64,000 bases of DNA from Glutamicibacter sp. JC586 (GTDB lineage: Bacteria; Actinomycetota; Actinomycetes; Actinomycetales; Micrococcaceae), in the NCBI RefSeq assembly GCF_009805585.1, contig NZ_VHIN01000005.1:434001-498000 (forward strand), read 5' to 3'. The notes beneath the pieces were generated by a model. That model saw only the letters and a program-made list of their open reading frames with translations, ran no database searches and was not told where the DNA came from. A program made the translations under genes and the position numbers. Positions 45,244 to 53,442 of this stretch are shown here, in pieces. Positions within the stretch are counted from its first letter, which is position 1. Every line of letters begins with the position of its first letter.

Positions 45244-46064
45244 ATCAGCAAGCACCGTTCCTATCGGTCAAGAATCTGACCGTGGAGTACTCCACCCGCG
45301 AGGGACTCTTCCGTGCGGTTGATGATGTCTCCTTCGACGTGCAGCGCGGGCAGACCCTAGCGGTGGTGGGTGAATCGGGCTGCGGTAAGTCCACCATCGC
45401 CAAGTCCATCATGCGCCTGATCAAGCCGGCCTCGGGGCAGATCCTGCTTGATGGCACCGACCTGATGGCACTAAGTGAAAGGCAACTGCGTCCACTGCGT
45501 CGCAAGTTCCAGATGGTCTTCCAGGACCCCTACGGTTCCTTGGACCCTAGCCATAGTGCCGAGCAGATCATTACCGAACCCTTGCGCATCCACAAAGTAG
45601 GGACCGCCAAGGATCGTACTCGGGAAGCCAAGCGGCTTCTGGATCGGGTGGGTCTACCTGAAACCGCGTTGCACAAGCGGGCCAATGAGTTCTCCGGAGG
45701 TCAGCGCCAACGCATCGGCATTGCTCGGGCTCTAGCCTCCAAGCCAGAACTACTGGTCTGCGATGAAGCCACCAGCGCCTTGGATGTTTCCGTGCAGGCT
45801 CAGGTGCTGCGGTTGCTCGCTGAAATTCAGGAAGACACCGGGATCTCCTACGTCTTCATCACCCACAACCTTGGGGTGGTTCAGGAAATCAGCCAGCAGG
45901 TGATGGTGATGCAACGCGGAAAGCTCGTTGAATTTGGCGCCACCGATCAGGTACTGAGCTCACCGAATGAAGAATACACACGCAAACTCCGTCGCGCGGC
46001 CTTGGATCCAAGCGTGATGGAAGGCGTTAAACCACGGCAGCTACTGGCTGGACTAACAAGCTAA
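45240..46064 (+). CDS. Dpp-type ABC ATPase (DppF family)
   Basis: This 274-residue second ATPase has Walker A GESGCGKST, signature FSGGQRQRIGIARALA, Walker B LLVCDEATSALDVSVQ and FITHNLG. ATG at 45240 overlaps the stop of the DppD-type gene (ATGA). It lacks the long C-terminal cysteine region seen in some DppF proteins, ending soon after SSPNEEYTRKL. Confidence 0.92.
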   Translation: MNQQAPFLSVKNLTVEYSTREGLFRAVDDVSFDVQRGQTLAVVGESGCGKSTIAKSIMRLIKPASGQILLDGTDLMALSERQLRPLRRKFQMVFQDPYGSLDPSHSAEQIITEPLRIHKVGTAKDRTREAKRLLDRVGLPETALHKRANEFSGGQRQRIGIARALASKPELLVCDEATSALDVSVQAQVLRLLAEIQEDTGISYVFITHNLGVVQEISQQVMVMQRGKLVEFGATDQVLSSPNEEYTRKLRRAALDPSVMEGVKPRQLLAGLTS

Positions 46065-46096
46065 GACGAGAAACGACGAGTAAGGGAACGACGAGA

Positions 46097-47053
46097 ATGA
46101 ATCAGCGCAAGCCTGCCGAATTAGTCCTAGGCACCATGACCTTTGGTGATACCGCCGATGCCGCAGCCAGTAAAGCCATGCTGGATGTAGCACTGAATGC
46201 AGGCATCACCCACATCGATACCGCCAACGCGTATGTTGCCGGGGCGACCGAAGAACTACTGGCCACCCTATTGGACGGCAAGCGTGACTCGGTATTCCTC
46301 GCCTCCAAGGCGGGCATGCCACACGCTGATGCCGGCGATGACGCCTTGCTCTCACCAGCTGCGCTGCGTCGCAGTGTTGAAGCGTCCTTGCGTCGGCTAA
46401 ATACGGACCGTCTGGACCTGTTCTACCTGCACCAGCCGGACTATTCCACCCCACTGGAAGAGACCTTGGGCGAAGTGGCCAAGCTGCATGCCGAGGGCAA
46501 GATCCTCTCTTTGGGTGTCTCCAACTTTGCTGCTTGGCAGATTGCGCAGACCAGCCACGTTGCCGAAGCGGTCGGTGCCCCGAAGCCAGTAGTGGCCCAG
46601 CAGCTCTACAATTTGGTGGCACGGCGGATCGAAACCGAATACCTGCCCTTCGCGCAGGCCAGCGGTGTGAAGACCATGGTCTACAACCCGCTCGGTGGCG
46701 GTCTACTCACCGGACGTCACAGTTTTGAGCAGCGGCCAGAAGAAGGTCGCTTTGGCAGCTCGCGCCTGGCTAGCATGTACACCGACCGCTACTGGGACGA
46801 AGACCTGTTCAAGGGCATCGAAGCGCTGACTGCACTGGCCAAGGACGCCGGCATCACGCTGATTGAACTGTCCCTGCGCTGGTTGGCTTACCACCAGGGA
46901 GTGGACTCGCTGTTGTTGGGCGGCTCCAAGGCAAGCCAGCTCGAATCCAATATTGCAGCCATCAACCAGGGCCCACTGGAAGCCAGCCTCGCCGAGGCAG
47001 CTGCCGCAGCCACCACCACACTGCACGGCCCAATGCCTGCCTACAACCGCTAA
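46097..47053 (+). CDS. Aldo/keto reductase
   Basis: This 318-residue cytoplasmic barrel reductase uses NADPH or NADH to reduce a carbonyl or oxidise a sugar hydroxyl. The catalytic residues are placed as expected: HIDTANAYVAGATEE (Asp, Tyr), FLASKAG (Lys) and LFYLHQPD (His). Its C-terminal half keeps YNPLGGGLLTG and cofactor-site residues LLLGGSKASQLESN. The gene order suggests it prepares an imported sugar or sugar acid for the aldolase that follows. Confidence 0.88.
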   Translation: MNQRKPAELVLGTMTFGDTADAAASKAMLDVALNAGITHIDTANAYVAGATEELLATLLDGKRDSVFLASKAGMPHADAGDDALLSPAALRRSVEASLRRLNTDRLDLFYLHQPDYSTPLEETLGEVAKLHAEGKILSLGVSNFAAWQIAQTSHVAEAVGAPKPVVAQQLYNLVARRIETEYLPFAQASGVKTMVYNPLGGGLLTGRHSFEQRPEEGRFGSSRLASMYTDRYWDEDLFKGIEALTALAKDAGITLIELSLRWLAYHQGVDSLLLGGSKASQLESNIAAINQGPLEASLAEAAAAATTTLHGPMPAYNR

Positions 47054-47074
47054 AAAGAAAGAGATCCCAACACC

Positions 47075-47845
47075 ATGAGTTCAGCAGTAGCTACCGAATT
47101 TACCCGCAAAATCCGCGACCGTGAACCCGCCGTCGGATACTGGGTGGTGCTTGATTCTCCAGTCTCCACCGAACGCATCGCCCGCTTGGGCTATGACTAT
47201 GTTGCCCTGGACGCGCAGCACGGTCTGCTCGGATATAACGGAATGCTCACCGGCCTGATGGCCATTGACGCATCCGCCCGAGCCGCCGGCGTGGTGCGAG
47301 TGGAAGCCAATAATGCCACCGCCATCGGTAAGGCACTGGATGCTGGCGCGGTAGCGGTGATCGTCCCACTGGTGAATAACGCACAGGATGCTGCCGATGC
47401 GGTGAAGGCGGCCAAGTACCCACCACACGGCATCCGCTCCTATGGTCCGATGCGTTCGGCCTTGCGGGTGGGGCCGGTCCCGGCAGAATCCGATGCCACC
47501 ACCATGGTTTTCGCCATGATCGAAACCCCAGGCGGTCTGGAAAACGTGGAAGAAATCGCAGCCGTCGAAGGTCTCGATGGACTCTACGTTGGCCCGAGCG
47601 ATCTTGCCTTGGCCATCGGCGCGGCTTTCCCCGGGGATCCAGCGATCAAGGATGAATTTGAAGCCGCGCTCAAACGCGTCAGCGCTGCCGCGGCGCAAGC
47701 AGGCATTGCCGCGGGCATCCACAACGCCAACGGTGAACTGGCCAATCAGCGCTTGGGTGAGGGTTACACCTTCGCTACCGTGGCCTCGGATTTGACCCAT
47801 CTGGAAGCAACGGCAGCTGCACATCTGCAGCAGGCTCGCTCCTAA
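47075..47845 (+). CDS. HpcH/HpaI-type 2-keto-3-deoxy acid aldolase
   Basis: This 256-residue metal-dependent class II aldolase cleaves 2-keto-3-deoxy sugar acids to pyruvate and an aldehyde. The catalytic histidine lies in ALDAQHGLLGY, the metal-binding glutamate in MIETPGGLEN and the aspartate in GLYVGPSDLALAIG. The length is normal. It sits in the importer operon with the aldo/keto reductase and the BNR protein, implying that a deoxy-ketoacid arises in the pathway. Confidence 0.88.
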   Translation: MSSAVATEFTRKIRDREPAVGYWVVLDSPVSTERIARLGYDYVALDAQHGLLGYNGMLTGLMAIDASARAAGVVRVEANNATAIGKALDAGAVAVIVPLVNNAQDAADAVKAAKYPPHGIRSYGPMRSALRVGPVPAESDATTMVFAMIETPGGLENVEEIAAVEGLDGLYVGPSDLALAIGAAFPGDPAIKDEFEAALKRVSAAAAQAGIAAGIHNANGELANQRLGEGYTFATVASDLTHLEATAAAHLQQARS

Positions 47846-47873
47846 TAAGCATCGATAGCAAGGACTTTTGAGA

Positions 47874-49106
47874 ATGTCGTTGACCGAATTTTCCACCATT
47901 ACTCCCGACGGGCACGTCCACGCGGACAATGAGCTAGCCTACGCCTACCTGCCCTCGGCCACCGTGCAATCCCACGCGGCCAACCTCATGACCCTGGGCA
48001 ATGGGGATCTGGGCTGCGTGTGGTTTGGCGGAACGCAGGAGGGCGTGGCAGATATCAGCATCTACCTCTCCACCCTTAAGCGTCTGCCCGATGGTAGCTG
48101 GGATAAAACCTGGTCACCGGCACAGCAATTGTCCTTCGACTCGACCCGCTCCGAACAGAACCCGATTCTTTACCGTCACGGTGAAGAACTCTGGCTGATT
48201 TACACCGCCCAGCATGCCGGCAACCAGGACACCTCCGAGGTACGACGCCGGATTTCCACCGATCACGGCCAGACCTGGAGTGAACCTAAGACTTTGTTTG
48301 CGGCCACAGAACACGGCGGGGTGTTCGTGCGCCAGCCGCCGGTGCAGGTGGGGGAGCGACTGTTCATTCCGATCTTCCGCTGCGCCACGGTTCCCGGACA
48401 AAAATGGGTGGGGGACTTTGATGACTCAGCACTGATGGTTTCCACCGATGGTGGCGCCACCTGGAGCGAGCAGATCATTGATGGCTCCACCGGCTGCGTG
48501 CACATGAATGTGGCTGCGCTCGCCGACGGTAGCCTGCTGGCCTTGTACCGCAGCCGTTGGGCTGACTGGATTTATGCTTCACGCTCTGAGGACGGCGGGG
48601 TGACCTGGAGTGTTCCTGAAGCCACCGAACTGCCGAATAACAATTCGTCGATTCAGTTCGTTTCCATGAACGATGGGCGCTTGGCACTGATCTACAACCA
48701 CTCCCAAGCCGATGAGCAGACCGAACGTCGACTGTCTCTTTACGATGAGATTGATGATGAAGGCTTGGATTCCTCGGTAGATGGCCCGGTGACCTTTGAA
48801 CCGGTTCCCACCCAGGATGACGGTGTGCGTAAGGCCTTCTGGGGTACCCCGCGGGCACCGTTGACCGTGGCCATCTCAGCCGATCAGGGCCGTAGCTGGC
48901 CCGAGCGTCGAAACCTCGAAGTGGGCGACGGGTACTGCCTGTCGAATAATTCGCGGGAAGGACTGAACCGAGAATTCTCCTACCCCTCGATCCATGAGGG
49001 GCAGGACGGGGCACTGCACTTGGCCTACACCTACTTCCGTCAAGCCATCAAGTACGTGCGCATCGATCCGTCGTGGGTGAGTGCTGAAGGTGGCGCTGAT
49101 GCCTAG
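47874..49106 (+). CDS. Sialidase-like BNR-repeat protein, cytoplasmic
   Basis: This 410-residue six-bladed propeller has at least four Asp-box repeats: STDHGQTWSEP, STDGGATWSEQ, SEDGGVTWSVP and SADQGRSWPE. NPILYRHGEELWLIY and FVRQPPVQVGERLFIPIFR resemble the BNR_2 sialidase group, which includes exosialidases and other sugar-acting enzymes. There is no signal peptide, so it works inside the cell on an imported molecule. ATG at 47874 is preferred over TTG at 47868. No sialic-acid genes (nanE, nanK, nanA) are nearby, so the substrate is probably another acidic saccharide. Confidence 0.75.
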   Translation: MSLTEFSTITPDGHVHADNELAYAYLPSATVQSHAANLMTLGNGDLGCVWFGGTQEGVADISIYLSTLKRLPDGSWDKTWSPAQQLSFDSTRSEQNPILYRHGEELWLIYTAQHAGNQDTSEVRRRISTDHGQTWSEPKTLFAATEHGGVFVRQPPVQVGERLFIPIFRCATVPGQKWVGDFDDSALMVSTDGGATWSEQIIDGSTGCVHMNVAALADGSLLALYRSRWADWIYASRSEDGGVTWSVPEATELPNNNSSIQFVSMNDGRLALIYNHSQADEQTERRLSLYDEIDDEGLDSSVDGPVTFEPVPTQDDGVRKAFWGTPRAPLTVAISADQGRSWPERRNLEVGDGYCLSNNSREGLNREFSYPSIHEGQDGALHLAYTYFRQAIKYVRIDPSWVSAEGGADA

Positions 49107-49779
49107 CGCACTGGTGACCGGGGTCAGCTCGGGTATTGGCGAGGCGATCGCGGTGGCGTTGCTGGCCGCCGGTTATGAGGTCACCGGTTTGAGCCGCCGG
49201 GCTCCCCAGATCAGTGATGAGCGCTTCAACTGGCGATCCGCTGATCTTGGGGATCTGGCCCAGGTGCAGGACATTGCCCAAGAACTTGCGGCCCCGGACC
49301 TGTTGGTGCACGCTGCGGGATTCATGACCACCGGATCCTTGGGAGAGTTGAAGGCCGAGGATTTGGCGGGTATGCATGCGGTGCATGTGCAGGCCCCGAT
49401 GGTGTTGGTTAATGCGTTGGCGCCGAAGATGGTGGACGGTTCGCGGATTATCCTCATTGGCAGCCGAACCATGAGTGGCGTTGCCGGCAAGAGTCAGTAT
49501 GCTGCCACCAAGTCGGCCTTGGTTGGGCTTTCGCGCAGTTGGGCGATGGAGCTGGCGCCGCGGGCGATCACCTGCAATGTGGTGGCGCCGGGTCCGACGA
49601 ATACTCCGATGATGGTTGATCCGCGTCGTGCCGGTGTTCCGCCGGTGACCCCGCCGTTGGGTGCGCTGGTGGATCCTCCCGATGTTGCCGCCCTGGTGCT
49701 GTTCCTTGGAGGCGAGCATGGAAAATCCATCACCGGTCAGGTGATGACCATTTGTGGTGGGGCTTCGCTGAAGGGGTAG
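49099..49779 (+). CDS. Short-chain dehydrogenase/reductase
   Basis: This 226-residue classical SDR has the cofactor motif TGVSSGIG at the start, HAAGF, the catalytic serine in IGSRTMSG and the YAATK pair. The C-terminal GQVMTICGG is typical. The ATG overlaps the BNR gene by eight bases. It is last in the nine-gene operon and probably oxidises a hydroxyl of the imported sugar. Its stop is four bases from the convergent FetB stop. Confidence 0.87.
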   Translation: MPSALVTGVSSGIGEAIAVALLAAGYEVTGLSRRAPQISDERFNWRSADLGDLAQVQDIAQELAAPDLLVHAAGFMTTGSLGELKAEDLAGMHAVHVQAPMVLVNALAPKMVDGSRIILIGSRTMSGVAGKSQYAATKSALVGLSRSWAMELAPRAITCNVVAPGPTNTPMMVDPRRAGVPPVTPPLGALVDPPDVAALVLFLGGEHGKSITGQVMTICGGASLKG

Positions 49780-49783
49780 AAAT

Positions 49784-50533
49784 CTAACGCACCAAGCGTC
49801 GAATCCCGCGCTGATGCTCCATGAATGTGGCCAGCATGCTGACCGATATGGCTTGCACCGCCATGAGATTAATCAGTACCACCAGTTGGACCAGCCCCGC
49901 ATCCACGGGGCTCGCACCACCGAGCACCAGACCGACAAACGCTCCGGGCAGGGTCACGGTGCCCACGGTGCGTGTCTGATCGAGTCCCGGGAGTAGTGCC
50001 TCGGAGGCCACCGGGCGGGCGATCAGGTTGCGTGCGGTTGCGTCGGGGAAGCCAAGCGCCATGGCCGCTTCAACTTCACCGGCGCGCTGCTGCAACTCTT
50101 GCTCTATGCGCCTACCGGCTAAGTTGGTGGCGCTCATGGCCCCGCCAATGAGTTGTCCTACGACGGCAATGACGGCTAGTGGGGTGGTGGACAGTACGCC
50201 AAAGCCAAACATGAGGGCTACTACCGGTAGCACGCCGCCAAACATGACACATGCCGGAACCCACCAACGAACCGAGTCGACCCGTTGGGTTGAGGTAATG
50301 ACGGCGACGCCAAACATGAGTACCAGCAACGAGCCGGTCAGAATCCACGAAGTGGAAACGTGACTGATCAATAAGGCGATGAGGACCAGTTGAACCAGCG
50401 CCCGGGCGCTGGCAGATAAGATCCTGCGGGCAGGCAAGGCGAGGAACCTTTGGGTGATGACCGCCGTTGCCAGGACCACCAGAGTAAGCATGATCCACAT
50501 TGACCAACCGGTGTTCAACAGGGTGCTATTCAC
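49784..50533 (-). CDS. FetB-like (UPF0014) iron-export permease
   Basis: This 249-residue protein has six or seven helices matching the FetB/YbbM family, with QLVLIALLISHV early and TRTVGTVTLPGAFVGLVLGGASPVDA. FetAB in E. coli exports iron under oxidative stress. The usual ATPase FetA is absent here. It lies just beyond a ferric-siderophore importer in the same direction, which suits an iron-balance role. Confidence 0.8.
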   Translation of the reverse strand: MNSTLLNTGWSMWIMLTLVVLATAVITQRFLALPARRILSASARALVQLVLIALLISHVSTSWILTGSLLVLMFGVAVITSTQRVDSVRWWVPACVMFGGVLPVVALMFGFGVLSTTPLAVIAVVGQLIGGAMSATNLAGRRIEQELQQRAGEVEAAMALGFPDATARNLIARPVASEALLPGLDQTRTVGTVTLPGAFVGLVLGGASPVDAGLVQLVVLINLMAVQAISVSMLATFMEHQRGIRRLVR

Positions 50534-50578
50534 ACGGGTCCTTTATTTAGAAGCCAACGCTAGACGCGCACTCCCATC

Positions 50579-51334
50579 TTAGTAGTACACCGCCAGCGGA
50601 CCATTGGGACCTGGGACCACATTTACCGGAGTCTCGAAAACCTCGGTGAGGATCTCGTCCTGCATGATCTGCTCAGGAGTGCCGAACTGCACGACCTTGC
50701 CGTGCTTCATCGCGCAAATATAGTCAGCGTAGTGCCCGGCGAAATTGATGTCGTGCAGCACGATCACGATGGTTCGGTTCAGTTCCGCTGCGGCACGTTT
50801 CAGGTGCTGCATCATGACTACCGAGTGCTTCATATCCAAGTTATTCAACGGCTCGTCGAGCAGTACAGTGTCGGTATCCTGCGCCAAAACCATGGCCACA
50901 TAGGCACGCTGACGCTGACCGCCGGAGAGCTCGTCAAGGTAGCGGCCTTCCAGCTCGCCTAGGTCCAGGAAGTCGATGGAGCGCGAAATGATCGCCTCGT
51001 CCTCTTGGTTCAGTCGTCCCTTGGAATGTGGGAAACGTCCGAAACCCACCAGCTGGCGCACAGTCAGTCGGGTGACAAAGTGGTTTTCCTGGCGCAAGAT
51101 CGAGACGATCTTGGCCAGATCCTTGGAGTTGGTTTTGGACACGTCGTAGCCGGCGACCTCGATGGTTCCCTCATCGATGCCTAGTAGGCGGCCGACCATG
51201 GTGAGCATGGTGGACTTGCCCGCACCGTTGGGACCGACCAGTGCGGTCAGCCCGCCGGTCGGGATTTGAAGGGTGACCGGGCCGATGGCCACGGTGGAGC
51301 TGTACTTTTTGCTGACGGCGTTGAGGGTAATCAC
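50579..51334 (-). CDS. Ferric-siderophore ABC ATPase (FepC type)
   Basis: This 251-residue ATPase has Walker A GPNGAGKST, signature LSGGQRQRAYVA, Walker B VLLDEPLNNLD and VLHDINFA. The GTG start overlaps the upstream permease stop by four bases. It is the last gene of the four-gene siderophore importer operon. Confidence 0.93.
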   Translation of the reverse strand: MITLNAVSKKYSSTVAIGPVTLQIPTGGLTALVGPNGAGKSTMLTMVGRLLGIDEGTIEVAGYDVSKTNSKDLAKIVSILRQENHFVTRLTVRQLVGFGRFPHSKGRLNQEDEAIISRSIDFLDLGELEGRYLDELSGGQRQRAYVAMVLAQDTDTVLLDEPLNNLDMKHSVVMMQHLKRAAAELNRTIVIVLHDINFAGHYADYICAMKHGKVVQFGTPEQIMQDEILTEVFETPVNVVPGPNGPLAVYY

Positions 51335-52365
51335 AGTCGGCCCTTTCGCAGGATGAAGATCAAGAAGGTGATGCCGCCGACGGCTTCAATGATGATGCCC
51401 ACCACGCCCTGGGCGTAGAACAGGTTTTTCATAATGAAGTAGGCGCCGGCCAGAACGACAAAGCCGATCAAGAATGACATCGGATAGATGTAGCGGTGGT
51501 CGTAGGTGTCGGCTAATTGGTAGGCCAAAGTCGCCACCAGGAAGCCCAGGAAGGTCAGCGGGCCAACCAGCGCGGTGGTCACGGCCATCAGGATGGAGAC
51601 GAAGAACAGCGTCTTCATGACCTCGCGGCGGTGGTTGATCCCCAAGTTGATGGTGGTTTCCTTGCCCAAAGCCAGGATGTTCATCTTCTTGGAGGCCAGC
51701 ACCAGGTAGCCGCCAGCAATGACAACCAGCGGAATGGCCACGGGCATATAGCTCATATCCGCATTGGCCATGGAGCCGAAGAGTCGGGCGGTGAGCACAT
51801 CGAATTCGCTCGGGGTCAGCATGCGCTGCATGAAGGTGGAAATCGAACCCAGCCCGGTGCCGATGACGATGCCCACCAGTAGCATAATCTGGATATTGCC
51901 GAGCTTTCCCGACAGCAACCACCCGTAGAGCGCCACCGACAGGCCCACCATGATGGCTACTTGCAAGATGAACTGGCTGACCCCGGTGAAGAAGGTAATC
52001 CCGGCAACGCCAAGGAAGAAGACCGCCCCGGTTTGCACCACCCGGTACAGGGCTTCGAAGCCCATGATGGACGGGGTGATGATGCGGTTATTGGCGACCG
52101 TTTGGAAAGCGACGGTGGCGATGGACTGGCAGGCAGCCACGATGACCATGGTCAGGATATTGCTGGCACGCAGTTTGGCGATCACCCAGAATCCTGTGGA
52201 GCCCACCGGCATGGGGTTATCCCAGGCCAGCAGTCCGAAGGCAAAGAGCAGTGCCAAGACGCTGAGAATGCCTAAGGTTATCCAATAGCGTTTGCGAACC
52301 TTTGCAGTGGGCAAAGACCCTGAAGAGCGGCCGGGACGGTGGGCCGAACGGACGGGGGAGGTCAT
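51331..52365 (-). CDS. Ferric-siderophore ABC permease (FepG type)
   Basis: This FecCD-family permease of about 344 residues is more diverged than the pair at 32-34 kb. Visible parts are NRIITPSIMGFEALYRVVQTG and LGINHRREVMKTLFF, with GPLTFLGFLVATLAYQLA at the ATPase contact. ATG at 52365 overlaps the previous gene; a TTG at 52377 is also possible. This pattern is closer to the catecholate (YclN/YclO, ViuD) branch. Confidence 0.88.
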   Translation of the reverse strand: MTSPVRSAHRPGRSSGSLPTAKVRKRYWITLGILSVLALLFAFGLLAWDNPMPVGSTGFWVIAKLRASNILTMVIVAACQSIATVAFQTVANNRIITPSIMGFEALYRVVQTGAVFFLGVAGITFFTGVSQFILQVAIMVGLSVALYGWLLSGKLGNIQIMLLVGIVIGTGLGSISTFMQRMLTPSEFDVLTARLFGSMANADMSYMPVAIPLVVIAGGYLVLASKKMNILALGKETTINLGINHRREVMKTLFFVSILMAVTTALVGPLTFLGFLVATLAYQLADTYDHRYIYPMSFLIGFVVLAGAYFIMKNLFYAQGVVGIIIEAVGGITFLIFILRKGRL

Positions 52366-52369
52366 GAGA

Positions 52370-53350
52370 TTAGCCAACTTTGCGCTGCCTTAGCAAGAGG
52401 AAAATGAAGACGATCGCGCCGAGCACGCCCAGGATCAGGGAGACCGGGACTTCGAAAGGCATGATGATGGTGCGGCCAATCAAATCGCATACCGTGGTGA
52501 TGGCGATGCCCAACAGGCACACCCATGGCAGATTGCTGCGTAGGTCATCACCGCGCACCATGGAGACAATATTGGGAACGATCAGTCCCAGGAACGGCAG
52601 GTTACCAATCACCACGGTGACCACGCCGGTCGCGATGGCGATCAGTGTGGTGCCCAGCAGCATCACCTGTCGATAATTTAGACCCACGTTGGTGGCGATT
52701 TCTTCGCCCAGTCCGGCGACGGTGAAGCGGTCAGCCACGATGTAGATGGCCACGGCCACCAGCGCGACGATCCACAGCACCTCGTATTGGCCGCGAATCA
52801 CCGAAGTAAATGAGCCGGCCATCCAGATGCCCAGGGACTGTAGCTTGTCGGTGCTCATAGCGAAAAAGGTGGAGAACGCACCGACCACTGAGCCGAGCAT
52901 GATGCCCACAATCGGGACGGTGAGCGAGGCCTTGAGTGAAACGCGCTGCAGGAACAGGAAGAAGACCATAGTGCCGGCGAAGGCGAAGATGATGGCCACG
53001 CCCATTTTGGCCAGCAGGCTTGCCGTGGGGAAGAGCACTAGCATCACTAGAAGGCCCAGACCGGCCCATTCGGTGGTGCCCGTGGTAGTGGGTTCCACGA
53101 AGCGGTTCTGGGTCAGTAGCTGCATGACCAACCCGCTCATGGCCATGGCCGCCCCGGCCAAGACCAATGCAATGGTGCGTGGGATACGGGTGATGGCGAA
53201 CATCTGGACGCCATCGTCCTTGCCGAAAATGTCGTAGACGCCGGTGAATAGTGATAGGGCCAGGAGCAGGAGGACACCGAGGATGCCTAATGCTAGTTTG
53301 CCGGTGAAGACCTTGGATTGGGTCCGCACGGGCGCAATCGTGCTTGTCAT
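52370..53350 (-). CDS. Ferric-siderophore ABC permease (FepD type)
   Basis: This 326-residue FecCD permease has RIPRTIALVLAGAAMAMSGLVMQ, QNRFVEPTTTGTTEWAGLG and FLGLIVPNIVSMVRGDD. It lies 92 bp behind the binding-protein gene, the gap holding a 22-bp perfect hairpin, and overlaps the next permease. Confidence 0.9.
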   Translation of the reverse strand: MTSTIAPVRTQSKVFTGKLALGILGVLLLLALSLFTGVYDIFGKDDGVQMFAITRIPRTIALVLAGAAMAMSGLVMQLLTQNRFVEPTTTGTTEWAGLGLLVMLVLFPTASLLAKMGVAIIFAFAGTMVFFLFLQRVSLKASLTVPIVGIMLGSVVGAFSTFFAMSTDKLQSLGIWMAGSFTSVIRGQYEVLWIVALVAVAIYIVADRFTVAGLGEEIATNVGLNYRQVMLLGTTLIAIATGVVTVVIGNLPFLGLIVPNIVSMVRGDDLRSNLPWVCLLGIAITTVCDLIGRTIIMPFEVPVSLILGVLGAIVFIFLLLRQRKVG

Positions 53351-53378
53351 GTTGCCGCCGTGGAAAAGTGTGGTGGGA

Positions 53379-53427
53379 TACAGCTTTAGTGGCGAAGCCG
53401 GAAATCGGCTTCGCCACTAAAGCTGTA
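53379..53427 (-). other. 22-bp perfect intercistronic hairpin
   Basis: Bases 53379-53400 are exactly complementary to 53406-53427 around a GAAAT loop; the arm ends are TACAGCTTTAGTGG and, at the loop, GAAGCCG. On the minus strand no U-run follows, so it is not a simple terminator. Its place between the binding-protein and permease genes suits an mRNA stabiliser or partial stop that gives more binding protein than permease. Confidence 0.8.
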
Positions 53428-53442
53428 GGAAATGCATTAAGG

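Noticed and set aside
47874-49106. A sialic-acid utilisation locus
   Set aside because: No nanA, nanE, nanK, nagA or nagB homologue is present and the BNR protein has no secretion signal; neighbours fit sugar-acid breakdown instead.
53379-53427. The 22-bp hairpin as a simple terminator
   Set aside because: No U-tract on either strand, and genes of the same operon continue downstream.
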